The notes beneath the pieces are model-generated. The model made no database searches and was not told the origin of the DNA. It saw nothing but the letters and a program-made list of their open reading frames with translations. A program made the translations under genes and the position numbers. From Calditrichota bacterium (GTDB taxonomy: Bacteria; Calditrichota; Calditrichia; RBG-13-44-9; J075), in NCBI GenBank assembly GCA_003695285.1, contig RFIL01000572.1, positions 1 through 5,441 of the forward strand: a stretch of DNA of 5,441 nucleotides, read 5' to 3'. Positions 1-5,441 of the stretch are shown piece after piece. Every line of letters begins with the position of its first letter. The stretch's first letter is position 1.

Positions 1-934
1 CAAAGTAAAAGTTGCGGAAACAAGGGAGAATATTGTAAATTTTGGCAGCCTGGTGCTGAATACATTGACGCCGGAAGGGAAAACGATTGCCCAGGTAATA
101 GCGACTTCTAACCTACGTTTTCAAAAAGGTCAAAAGAGAATCACATTGAGTGAGGACCGTATTCGGGAAATGGTAACTCAAATTGAGCCGATGATTGACA
201 TCTATTTTCCGGTGCCGGAACATCGGGAGAAATGGCTGGAGAATAAGGGTGAACTGTTGGTGGCTTATACCCCACTTACGTTAGATGATACCGAATGGGA
301 AACCATTACCGCTTACACCCTTAGCGGGGAGAAGCGATTATTGGATGCTAAAACCCCACCGGAAGATCCGGTTCTGGTAATCTCACGTTGTGAACATGGA
401 GGAATGCATATAATACCCAACCAACCATTACCTTGCCCACCGGATTGTGGCGGTGGTGGAGGAGGGGGTGGGAATAATGATCCCTCCTGGCGATTAAAAT
501 TAACCCGCCTTGTAATGATTCATGATAAGGAGCCATGGGCAGCCGGAGCACCAGAATTATATACAATGGTAAAAGAAGGAAATGCAATTGGTGGGGATGT
601 TGAATATGATAATGATCATGGGTTGTTATATTTATGGACACGAAATAATTGGTACAACGAGTTCCATGATGGAGAAGGGACATATTCAAATTTATCCCTT
701 TATCTATTTTCTTCTTATAGCCATGTTGACTCAGATTTACGGGTTGAGTTTTGGGAAGATGATGGTGGTTTAACGTTTGGAGATGATTTGTATAATAATC
801 AATGGGATATTGATGGTGGTCAGCAAGACACGTATTTTATTATTGTAGATGGGTTTGAAAGGGAATATATCGGTGATGGTGACCATAATCATGAGAACAA
901 TGTTAATGTTCGATTGGTTTATACGTATGAATAA
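1..934 (+). CDS. DUF3103-like protein of unknown function, 5'-truncated by the window edge
   Basis: The reading frame is open from base 2 to the TAA at 932-934. A GTG at 53 could serve as a start, but the 17 codons before it (KVKVAETRENIVNFGSLV) are open and protein-like and no Shine-Dalgarno site precedes the GTG, so the true start is probably upstream of the window. Numbering from the GTG, residues 1-115 form an N-terminal domain with the stretches YFPVPEHREKW, LLVAYTPL, ITAYTLSGE and PEDPVLVIS. A Cys-Pro-rich segment (CPPDC) and eight consecutive glycines (133-140) follow. Residues 145-293 form a C-terminal domain with KEPWAAGAPELYTMV and many Asp/Gly loops (DNDHG, DIDGGQQD, DGDHNHENN) that look like a calcium-binding or C2-like beta-sandwich. 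The EPW-G-ELY motif and the VLVIS strand recall DUF3103; this comes from memory and is not a verified match. Function is unknown, and export is likely but its signal peptide is not in view. The C-terminal half is clearly more AT-rich than the N-terminal half. Confidence 0.8.
   Translation, partial: KVKVAETRENIVNFGSLVLNTLTPEGKTIAQVIATSNLRFQKGQKRITLSEDRIREMVTQIEPMIDIYFPVPEHREKWLENKGELLVAYTPLTLDDTEWETITAYTLSGEKRLLDAKTPPEDPVLVISRCEHGGMHIIPNQPLPCPPDCGGGGGGGGNNDPSWRLKLTRLVMIHDKEPWAAGAPELYTMVKEGNAIGGDVEYDNDHGLLYLWTRNNWYNEFHDGEGTYSNLSLYLFSSYSHVDSDLRVEFWEDDGGLTFGDDLYNNQWDIDGGQQDTYFIIVDGFEREYIGDGDHNHENNVNVRLVYTYE
449..472 (+). repeat. Octaglycine hinge tract
   Basis: Eight consecutive glycine codons lie in the reading frame of the first gene, directly after a Cys-Pro-Pro-Asp-Cys segment. 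All four glycine codons are used (GGC, GGT, GGT, GGA, GGA, GGG, GGT, GGG). The tract is therefore maintained at the protein level and is not a simple triplet slippage product. It separates the N-terminal domain from the acidic C-terminal domain and most likely acts as a flexible linker. Confidence 0.85.
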
Positions 935-1015
935 TTGCAATCCGTACAGTATAAATTTACCTCAGTAGCTTCACATGTCCACAAAAGGGATTTGAGTAAG
1001 GTCATGAAACTTAAG

Positions 1016-1056
1016 GCGAATGGGGAAAATAATTATGAACAATCTTCCCCATTCGC
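1016..1056. repeat. Perfect 12-bp inverted repeat (hairpin) between gene 1 and the TonB receptor
   Basis: GCGAATGGGGAA at 1016-1027 is the exact reverse complement of TTCCCCATTCGC at 1045-1056, with a 17-base AT-rich loop. The transcript could form a stable 12-bp stem. On the + strand the stem is followed by AAGAAATCGAG, with no T run, so it is not a classical intrinsic terminator for gene 1. The other strand has no T run either. It ends 30 bases before the receptor ATG. It could be a factor-assisted terminator, an mRNA 3'-end or 5'-leader stabiliser, or a binding site for a dimeric regulator. The sequence does not decide between these. Confidence 0.75.
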
Positions 1057-1086
1057 AAGAAATCGAGAAATGAGAGTAATTTACAG

Positions 1087-3336
1087 ATGAGAGTTCAATA
1101 TTTTGTAAATTTAAATTTCTGGTTCATTTTTTTAATTGTTGTATTGTATCAAATAGATGTAAGTGCACAGAATAAGATAAAATTCTCCGGAAAGATTTTG
1201 GATCGCGAAACACGCCAATCCCTGCAAGGAGTCGAGATATTCATTTCCAATACCACATTACATGCAATTAGTGACAAAAGAGGGGAATTTGCGATTACCG
1301 TCCCCCCTGGAAACCATATAATAAAATTGAAAATGATGGGGTATCAAGAATTTTCGGATACCATCCATATACCATTAAACGTTACCAGGTTTTATCAACA
1401 GTTCCTAATGGTTCCAATTGTATACAGGGGAGAAACAGTATTCGTTGTTGCAGAAAGATTTAAAAGTAACTTAAATCCCATGGTGCACAGTATCTCCATA
1501 CCAATGATGAATAAAATTCCGATATTTGCGGAAGCAGACCCCTTTCGAGCAATGCAATATCTGCCGGGGATAACTTCCATCAACGATTATAGTGGAGAAC
1601 TTTATCTTCAAGGGGGGAATTCTGATCAGACAATGATATTATATGACGGTGTACCGGTTTTTAATCCATATCACCTGGGGGGATTATTCAGTACTTTTAA
1701 TATGGATAATATTGAACGAATCGATCTACATCCTGCCGGATATGGTGCCGCTTTTGGAGAAGGTCTCTCCGGAATTGTTAATATCATTCCCCGAACCGAG
1801 ATATCCCGAACAAAAAAGTTTAAAGCATCAATAGGTCTACTAAATTCTAAAGTGTTTACACAATTCCCTTTAGGGAAAGGCACCCTGGGTATCGCCGCCC
1901 GGCGCACATATTTTGATGTGGTTAGTCGGATTATAAAAGAACCTAATGCTTATTATTTCTATGATATTCAGGGAAATTATTCTTTTTCTTTTGGAAAGAA
2001 TAATTTTTTTGCTCTAAGTACCCTTTTCTCGAAGGATGTTCTAAAAAATACGAATATTTCTCCCAAAGCTCCATCCTGGGGGAATTGGATACTTTCGTTA
2101 CAGTGGAAAAGGGTACTCAAAAAGATATTTTATCTGGAATCTCAAATTTATTTATCACAAAGTGTTATGAATGCGCAAAACGATAGAAGTAATGGTCAAC
2201 AGATTAATGTGGACAATTATGTTCAAACTCAGGGATGGAAGGGACATCTATTTTTAGAGTCTGGAAATCATGTATTCCAATCCGGGTTTGACTTAAAGCA
2301 AATTTCCATTCATTACCAATGGCGGATATTTAATGCCTATGATTTGGAAAATTTTATCGATCCCCCTCAAAACGCTTTTTTTGACTATGCTCCACCAGAG
2401 TACAGGTATCGAAAAAAACCGATTTTCTATGCACTTTTCTTTCAAGACAACTTCCGGTTAAATCAAAAATTGTTTATTATTCCTGCTGTAAGAGCCACTT
2501 ATTCGTCTCTATCGGAGAATATTGATTGGCAACCCCGTTTCTCTATTCGCTATGTTGTTAATCCCATCGTTAATTTTCAATTTTCTTATGGCACTTATTA
2601 TCAATATATGTATACGTTAAAACAGAATGATGGCAAAACAATAATAAGACCTTTTTCGGTTCTATTTGTTTCCGACAGGCAAGATGGAACCCAACCATTA
2701 AAAGCAAATCATTATGTGGGCAAAATAGAATTTCGAATCCAACCAAATTTATTCGGGGAGATTGTGTTGTATCATAAATCATTGTTTCGAATCCCAACAG
2801 TCATGAATGAACTTCCCCACTTTAAACGATATCCACATACTGCATCCGGATTTTCATTGCTTGTGAAAAAAGAAAAGGGCTTATTTAATGGTTGGGTTGG
2901 ATATAATTACAGCAAATCAATTGTAAAAACAAGTTTTCCATTCCCCGCAGGTTATGAACGAAGACACAGTCTTAAGGTCGTTTTAACGCTTTCTTTCCCA
3001 AAAGGATGGGAATTTAGCAGTAATTTTTTCTTAACTTCCGGCTTACCCTATACTCCCGTCATTGGTGTTCGAACAAAAATTATTGATCCTTCATCCCTTC
3101 CGGTTCCTGAAACTATTTACGGAGATATTAATTCAGCGCATTTTCCCGCCTATCATCGTCTGGATATTGGAATCGTCAAAAAGTGGGGGAACAAAAAGAA
3201 TCATACATGGGAACTTAGATTTCAAATCTTCAATATCTACAATCACAAAAATCCTCTTTATTATGATAAGTTCTCTGTAAACAATGAGTTTAATCTCCCA
3301 TTAGTCCCAACGATAAACCTGAGTTATAAAAGATGA
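1087..3336 (+). CDS. TonB-dependent outer-membrane receptor with N-terminal CarboxypepD_reg-like domain
   Basis: This is a 749-residue outer-membrane receptor, predicted to import a bulky substrate using energy from TonB-ExbBD. Residues 1-27 form a signal peptide with cleavage after VSA. Residues 31-110 are a CarboxypepD_reg-like beta-sandwich (FSGKILD, LQGVEIFI, SDKRGEFAITVPPGNH, MMGY). A TonB-box-like stretch, ETVFVVAER, lies at about 116-124. The plug domain spans about 130-237 and shows LQGGNSDQTMILYDGVPVFN, a PYHLGGLFSTFN segment and a GEGLSGIVNIIPR end. The rest is a transmembrane barrel of alternating aromatic strands. Length is normal for the family. The YDGVPVFNP/HLGGLFSTFN plug signature is typical of FCB-group receptors partnered with DUF4249 lipoproteins, and the next gene fits this. 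The start at 1087 is chosen because it gives a complete signal peptide; only a weak GAGAG (1072-1076) precedes it. The protein ends in LSYKR without the usual terminal aromatic residue. The substrate cannot be deduced. Confidence 0.93.
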   Translation: MRVQYFVNLNFWFIFLIVVLYQIDVSAQNKIKFSGKILDRETRQSLQGVEIFISNTTLHAISDKRGEFAITVPPGNHIIKLKMMGYQEFSDTIHIPLNVTRFYQQFLMVPIVYRGETVFVVAERFKSNLNPMVHSISIPMMNKIPIFAEADPFRAMQYLPGITSINDYSGELYLQGGNSDQTMILYDGVPVFNPYHLGGLFSTFNMDNIERIDLHPAGYGAAFGEGLSGIVNIIPRTEISRTKKFKASIGLLNSKVFTQFPLGKGTLGIAARRTYFDVVSRIIKEPNAYYFYDIQGNYSFSFGKNNFFALSTLFSKDVLKNTNISPKAPSWGNWILSLQWKRVLKKIFYLESQIYLSQSVMNAQNDRSNGQQINVDNYVQTQGWKGHLFLESGNHVFQSGFDLKQISIHYQWRIFNAYDLENFIDPPQNAFFDYAPPEYRYRKKPIFYALFFQDNFRLNQKLFIIPAVRATYSSLSENIDWQPRFSIRYVVNPIVNFQFSYGTYYQYMYTLKQNDGKTIIRPFSVLFVSDRQDGTQPLKANHYVGKIEFRIQPNLFGEIVLYHKSLFRIPTVMNELPHFKRYPHTASGFSLLVKKEKGLFNGWVGYNYSKSIVKTSFPFPAGYERRHSLKVVLTLSFPKGWEFSSNFFLTSGLPYTPVIGVRTKIIDPSSLPVPETIYGDINSAHFPAYHRLDIGIVKKWGNKKNHTWELRFQIFNIYNHKNPLYYDKFSVNNEFNLPLVPTINLSYKR

Positions 3337-4145
3337 ACTTTAAGAAAAAAGACATGTATTTTGTCAGCACTATTCTGTTTTTAATGTTTTTTTCAATTGC
3401 CTGTCAACAGAGTCCTGCACCGGAATTCAATGAGTCTGTAAGCGTACTTTGTGTTCTCCAGGCTAACTCGAAAAAACAAATTGCTTTTGTTCATCGAACA
3501 ACAAAATATTCAACAGATATTTTTCAGTCTGGAGGGAAAGCACATTTAATAGAGATTTTAGAACCACTGTTTTATTATACGGCAAGTGTCTCTATCCTCA
3601 AAAATGATCACCAGTATGATTTCCGGATTGAAAGGGTGAATGTGATGGAAGGTAACTATCATCAGTTTGTCTTACAAACTGATTCAACACTCATTCATCC
3701 CGGGGAATCATATAAGTTATGGGTGAAAACTGAGGATATGGAAATACAAGGCAATGTTATAATCCCAGGTGAATTTCGGATAATTTCTCCAGTAGAAGAT
3801 CAACATGTTCAACATGGCCAAGATGTGTCTTTGACCATCTCATGGGAAGTTTCTGCGCATGCCGAACTTTATCGAATTTTTCTATATTCGCCTACTATTT
3901 GGTCACCCGATTCGACATTGATACAGCGAGGAAGGGAGACATTGTTGGCGGAAACTTCGGATACTACGGTCGGGGATTTGATGGTAAAACTTGACTATCC
4001 AGGGGAGTATCGTATTAAAGTATTGGCTTTTGACCGTAATTTTTTTAAACATTACATTGAAAATGTTGATCGCGTTGGGTTAAACAACGGTTATGGTGTG
4101 TTGGGAAGTGTAGTTGCTGATTCGGTTAGGTTTATTGTTGACTAA
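3333..4145 (+). CDS. DUF4249-like outer-membrane lipoprotein, partner of the TonB receptor
   Basis: This is a 270-residue predicted lipoprotein. The N-terminus has Lys4-Lys5-Lys6, a hydrophobic core and the lipobox S-I-A-C with Cys24 as lipidation site, followed by QQSPAPE. The second residue after Cys is Gln, not Asp, so no classical inner-membrane retention signal is present. The first half is beta-rich (VSVLCVLQ, ASVSILKND, GESYKLWVKTED, IQGNVIIPGEF). The second half looks like an Ig/Fn3-like sandwich (LTISWEVS, YRIFLYSP, YPGEYRIKVLAFD). It ends with a NGYGVLGSVVADSVRF motif that recalls the conserved end of DUF4249 proteins. DUF4249 genes commonly follow CarboxypepD_reg/TonB receptors, which matches the arrangement here. 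The ATG overlaps the receptor stop codon as ATGA, so the two are translationally coupled. A later in-frame ATG at 3354 is less likely because it would remove the basic n-region. The biochemical role is unknown; a surface-exposed substrate-binding or accessory role is inferred. Confidence 0.85.
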   Translation: MNFKKKDMYFVSTILFLMFFSIACQQSPAPEFNESVSVLCVLQANSKKQIAFVHRTTKYSTDIFQSGGKAHLIEILEPLFYYTASVSILKNDHQYDFRIERVNVMEGNYHQFVLQTDSTLIHPGESYKLWVKTEDMEIQGNVIIPGEFRIISPVEDQHVQHGQDVSLTISWEVSAHAELYRIFLYSPTIWSPDSTLIQRGRETLLAETSDTTVGDLMVKLDYPGEYRIKVLAFDRNFFKHYIENVDRVGLNNGYGVLGSVVADSVRFIVD

Positions 4146-4156
4146 TCAAAATATTA

Positions 4157-4246
4157 AATCGGCTACAGCTTACCCCGATTCCGATTAGTTCGTTGAGAGA
4201 GCAAAGACCTTGAAAAGGTTGCCCTGTGATTTTGCAAATTAGCCGA
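4157..4246 (+). other. Candidate structured RNA or leader with competing stems in the intergenic region
   Basis: This non-coding stretch follows the lipoprotein stop. A long-range stem is possible between TCGGCTA (4159-4165) and TAGCCGA (4240-4246), enclosing 74 bases. Inside it, GCAA (4201-4204) pairs with TTGC (4219-4222) and, after an AGA bulge, CCTT (4208-4211) pairs with AAGG (4215-4218) around a GAA loop. The 5' strand of the outer stem can instead pair locally: AATCGG (4157-4162) with CCGATT (4175-4180), which is immediately repeated as CCGATT (4181-4186). A third option pairs ACTAATC (4141-4147) with GATTAGT (4183-4189). Mutually exclusive pairings of this kind occur in riboswitches and attenuators, but I recognise no known riboswitch core, and stems this short also occur by chance. 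Confidence 0.3.
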
Positions 4247-4261
4247 ATAAAACCCAGGAAT

Positions 4262-4277
4262 GAGAAAAAATTTTCTC
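4262..4277 (+). terminator. AT-rich palindrome with T-rich tail, possible weak terminator or operator
   Basis: GAGAAAA (4262-4268) and TTTTCTC (4271-4277) are perfect reverse complements separated by AA. The tail that follows is T-rich (TTGATTTTCTTT). The position, 117 bases after the lipoprotein stop and before the next gene, would suit termination of the receptor/lipoprotein operon. The stem is A-T rich and the minimal loop forces opening of at least one base pair, so any hairpin would be weak. A palindromic operator next to the downstream promoter is an equally reasonable reading. Confidence 0.3.
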
Positions 4278-4305
4278 TTGATTTTCTTTCCCCCCTTCTT
4301 AACAT
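4278..4305 (+). promoter_or_regulatory. Weak sigma-70-like promoter candidate for the downstream beta-barrel gene
   Basis: TTGATT (4278-4283) and TAACAT (4300-4305) are separated by 16 bases and each match the -35 and -10 consensus at four of six positions. Transcription would start about 25-30 bases before the gene's ATG. An alternative -10-like TATCAT lies at 4311-4316 but has no good -35 partner. The call rests on consensus matching only, and promoter consensus in this lineage may differ. Confidence 0.25.
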
Positions 4306-4330
4306 TTTCTTATCATTAACCTAGATTGAT

Positions 4331-4334
4331 GGAG
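4331..4334 (+). promoter_or_regulatory. Shine-Dalgarno site that fixes the start of the beta-barrel gene
   Basis: GGAG sits six bases before the ATG at 4341. The frame also has a TTG at 4326 and ATGs at 4329 and 4335. The ribosome site overlaps or directly abuts these, so they are poor starts. The ATG at 4341 also gives a standard signal peptide beginning MKR. Confidence 0.7.
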
Positions 4335-4340
4335 ATGCTT

Positions 4341-5180
4341 ATGAAACGACTACCGTGGAGAATTATTATTCTCATGCTCCTTTTCGTATCTCTACCCAGT
4401 TATACCCACGCCATTGATTTCAAACAACTCCACCCTCAGGTATCCCTGGGCTTAGTCTCCACCGATTGGAACAATCGCTCCGGGGCGTTGTTGGAGCTGG
4501 ACGGCAGTATCTGGCAATCCCGGTCCATTCAACCACGGTTTGATTTCTCATCCGAGTTGATGTTGTCTCTCGGTCTGGAATTCTCATACAATAATTGGCA
4601 ATTGAATTTCCAATACCGGGATTATAAAGCCTTCTCCGGCGAATTAACCATCGCGGATTTCAGCGCTCCGCTCAAAAAAGTGGATGGTGATACCGTCTAC
4701 CCGGTGGATGCCACGTTATCCTCTTATCACTTTTCGGCCGGCTACATGCTCATACCGCAATATCACTTAACCCCATTTATAGAAATCCGATATAGCAAGA
4801 CCTCTTTTACCGGAGGTTATGTCTCCGGGTTGCCACCCGACCCATTACCCGAACTCCGGTTCCGGTATCGAATTTGGAGTGGCGGTGTGGGTTTGCAGGG
4901 CAGTTACCCGCTTTTTTTCCTCTCCAATCTGAACATTACGGCGAGAGGTTTTTATTCGCCGCTAACCAAAAGCAAAATTTCTTACCAGAGAGACACCATT
5001 TTTTTAGACGGCAGCAAAACCCTTTCCGGCTGGGAAGCGTATGCCCGGGTGGGTCTGGCTTTCCGGGCGGCCAGTTTTCTTATCCACGCCGAATACGAGC
5101 CGCGCATTATCCGGATTGACGGTGAGAAAATTCGCGATACCTTTCACAACTACCTGTTTGGTATTACGTTTATCTTTTAA
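4341..5180 (+). CDS. Exported outer-membrane beta-barrel-like protein of unknown function
   Basis: This is a 279-residue protein. Residues 1-24 form a clear signal peptide (MKRLPWR, a hydrophobic core, then SYTHA with cleavage after Ala24). The mature part consists of alternating amphipathic beta segments, for example LMLSLGLEFSYNNWQLNFQYRDY, written here as LMLSLGLEFSYNN followed by WQLNFQYRDY, then YHFSAGYML, LTPFIEIRYSKTSF, IWSGGVGLQGSY, LNITARGFYSP, AYARVGLAFRA and FLIHAEYEP. These are joined by short turns and longer polar loops. The protein ends in FGITFIF with a C-terminal Phe, the usual assembly signal of outer-membrane barrels. Size and strand count suggest a barrel of roughly 8-12 strands. 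No catalytic motif or named family is recognised. It is followed 11 bases later by a TonB-receptor gene and is probably co-transcribed with it. GC content is clearly higher than in the preceding operon. Barrel topology is inferred from the residue pattern. Confidence 0.85.
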   Translation: MKRLPWRIIILMLLFVSLPSYTHAIDFKQLHPQVSLGLVSTDWNNRSGALLELDGSIWQSRSIQPRFDFSSELMLSLGLEFSYNNWQLNFQYRDYKAFSGELTIADFSAPLKKVDGDTVYPVDATLSSYHFSAGYMLIPQYHLTPFIEIRYSKTSFTGGYVSGLPPDPLPELRFRYRIWSGGVGLQGSYPLFFLSNLNITARGFYSPLTKSKISYQRDTIFLDGSKTLSGWEAYARVGLAFRAASFLIHAEYEPRIIRIDGEKIRDTFHNYLFGITFIF

Positions 5181-5181
5181 C

Positions 5182-5185
5182 GGGA
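5182..5185 (+). promoter_or_regulatory. Shine-Dalgarno-like site that decides the start of the last gene
   Basis: GGGA lies six bases before the ATG at 5192. An in-frame ATG at 5186 directly abuts this site and is too close to use it. The start at 5192 also begins the signal peptide with MRKR, so it is preferred. Confidence 0.5.
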
Positions 5186-5191
5186 ATGCCC

Positions 5192-5441
5192 ATGCGTAAA
5201 AGATTCTTCACAATCTGGATGCTTTTGTTGATGCTGCCCTTATTTTCCCAGGAATACGGTGTGGTGGAAGGGTTTGTGAGAAGCAAAGAAGGACCCTTAC
5301 CGGCTGTAAATATCACCGTGCCCGGCACCCGCTATGGGGCTGCCACCGATCAGGACGGCTTTTATTACCTGCGATTACCGCCCGGGGAATACCTGCTGCA
5401 ATACGAGTTGCTGGGCTACCGGGTGGAAGTGGATACCGTGC
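5192..5441 (+). CDS. N-terminus of a second CarboxypepD_reg-like, probable TonB-dependent receptor (3'-truncated)
   Basis: Only the first 83 codons are in the window and the frame stays open to its end. Residues 1-19 or 20 form a signal peptide (MRKRFF, a hydrophobic core, PLFSQ). The mature protein starts directly with a CarboxypepD_reg-like beta-sandwich: VVEGFVRSKEGPLPAVNITV, then PGTRYGAATDQDGFYYLRL, then PPGEYLLQYELLGYRVEVDTV. These are the hallmark strands VxGxV, the A-T-D-x-D-G-x-Y turn, and PPGEY followed by GY. In this bacterial group the domain directly after a signal peptide usually begins a TonB-dependent receptor, and an outer-membrane barrel gene precedes it in the same probable operon. 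Plug and barrel are outside the window, so a different protein with the same N-terminal domain remains possible. It is AT-poor compared with the first receptor and is not a recent duplicate of it, judging from the residues. Confidence 0.8.
   Translation, partial: MRKRFFTIWMLLLMLPLFSQEYGVVEGFVRSKEGPLPAVNITVPGTRYGAATDQDGFYYLRLPPGEYLLQYELLGYRVEVDTV

Noticed and set aside
53..55. GTG as the true start of the first gene
   Set aside because: The frame is open upstream to the window edge with protein-like sequence, no ribosome site precedes the GTG, and no signal peptide follows it.
348..689. Open frame on the - strand, 113 codons
   Set aside because: It lies fully inside the first gene on the opposite strand. 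Its composition is His/Leu-rich without domain features, and it has no start context.
935..1086. Promoter for the first receptor
   Set aside because: TATAAA at 950-955 and TTGAGT at 992-997 are present, but neither has a partner element at 15-19 base spacing, so no promoter is called.
4207..4219. ACCTT-GAA-AAGGT as an intrinsic terminator
   Set aside because: The stem is only five base pairs and is followed by TGCCCTGTG, not a T run. It is better treated as an inner part of the candidate structured region.
4146..4260. Known riboswitch such as cobalamin, TPP, SAM or c-di-GMP type
   Set aside because: None of the conserved core sequences I remember for these classes is present. Only a short GCAAAG stretch faintly recalls c-di-GMP-I, and the rest does not fit.
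4326..4328. TTG as start of the beta-barrel gene
   Set aside because: The GGAG at 4331-4334 lies downstream of it and points to the ATG at 4341, which also gives a cleaner signal peptide.
4874..5119. Overlapping 81-codon + strand frame inside the beta-barrel gene
   Set aside because: It is a shadow of the barrel gene in another frame. It is rich in Arg, Phe and Gln from out-of-frame reading and has no ribosome site of its own.

Overview
The window looks like chromosomal DNA from a Gram-negative member of the Bacteroidota/Calditrichota/Ignavibacteriota (FCB) group. The basis is the gene content: two TonB-dependent receptors that carry an N-terminal carboxypeptidase-regulatory-like (CarboxypepD_reg-like) domain, a DUF4249-like lipoprotein translationally coupled to the first receptor, and a small exported beta-barrel-like protein. 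The assignment to a group is an inference from architecture. I cannot name a species. All five genes are on the + strand.

Layout. (1) 1-934: the 3' part of a secreted-type protein of unknown function that resembles DUF3103, with two domains joined by an eight-glycine hinge; its 5' end lies outside the window. (2) 935-1086: a 152-base gap holding a perfect 12-bp inverted repeat (1016-1056) and no convincing promoter. (3) 1087-4145: a two-gene operon, TonB-dependent receptor plus DUF4249-like lipoprotein, overlapping by an ATGA. (4) 4146-4340: a leader or spacer with several mutually exclusive inverted repeats, an AT-rich palindrome, a weak promoter candidate and a clear Shine-Dalgarno site. 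(5) 4341 to the end: a second probable operon, made of an outer-membrane beta-barrel-like protein followed 11 bases later by the start of a second CarboxypepD_reg/TonB receptor that runs off the window.

How the genes may work together. Receptor plus surface lipoprotein (1087-4145) fits an outer-membrane uptake or surface-exposure module of the type in which a DUF4249 lipoprotein accompanies a TonB receptor. The substrate is not visible from sequence. The second operon is also envelope-directed, so the window is an outer-membrane/envelope cluster.

Base composition is not uniform. Lines counted by hand give roughly 43-47% GC for the first half of gene 1, roughly 30-43% for its second half, about 27-35% in two lines of the first receptor, and about 50-58% for the last two genes. 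The switch near 4320 is abrupt and suggests that the receptor/lipoprotein operon has a different history from the operon after it. I found no tRNA, rRNA, CRISPR array, transposase or insertion-sequence ends, and no evident new defence or mobile system.
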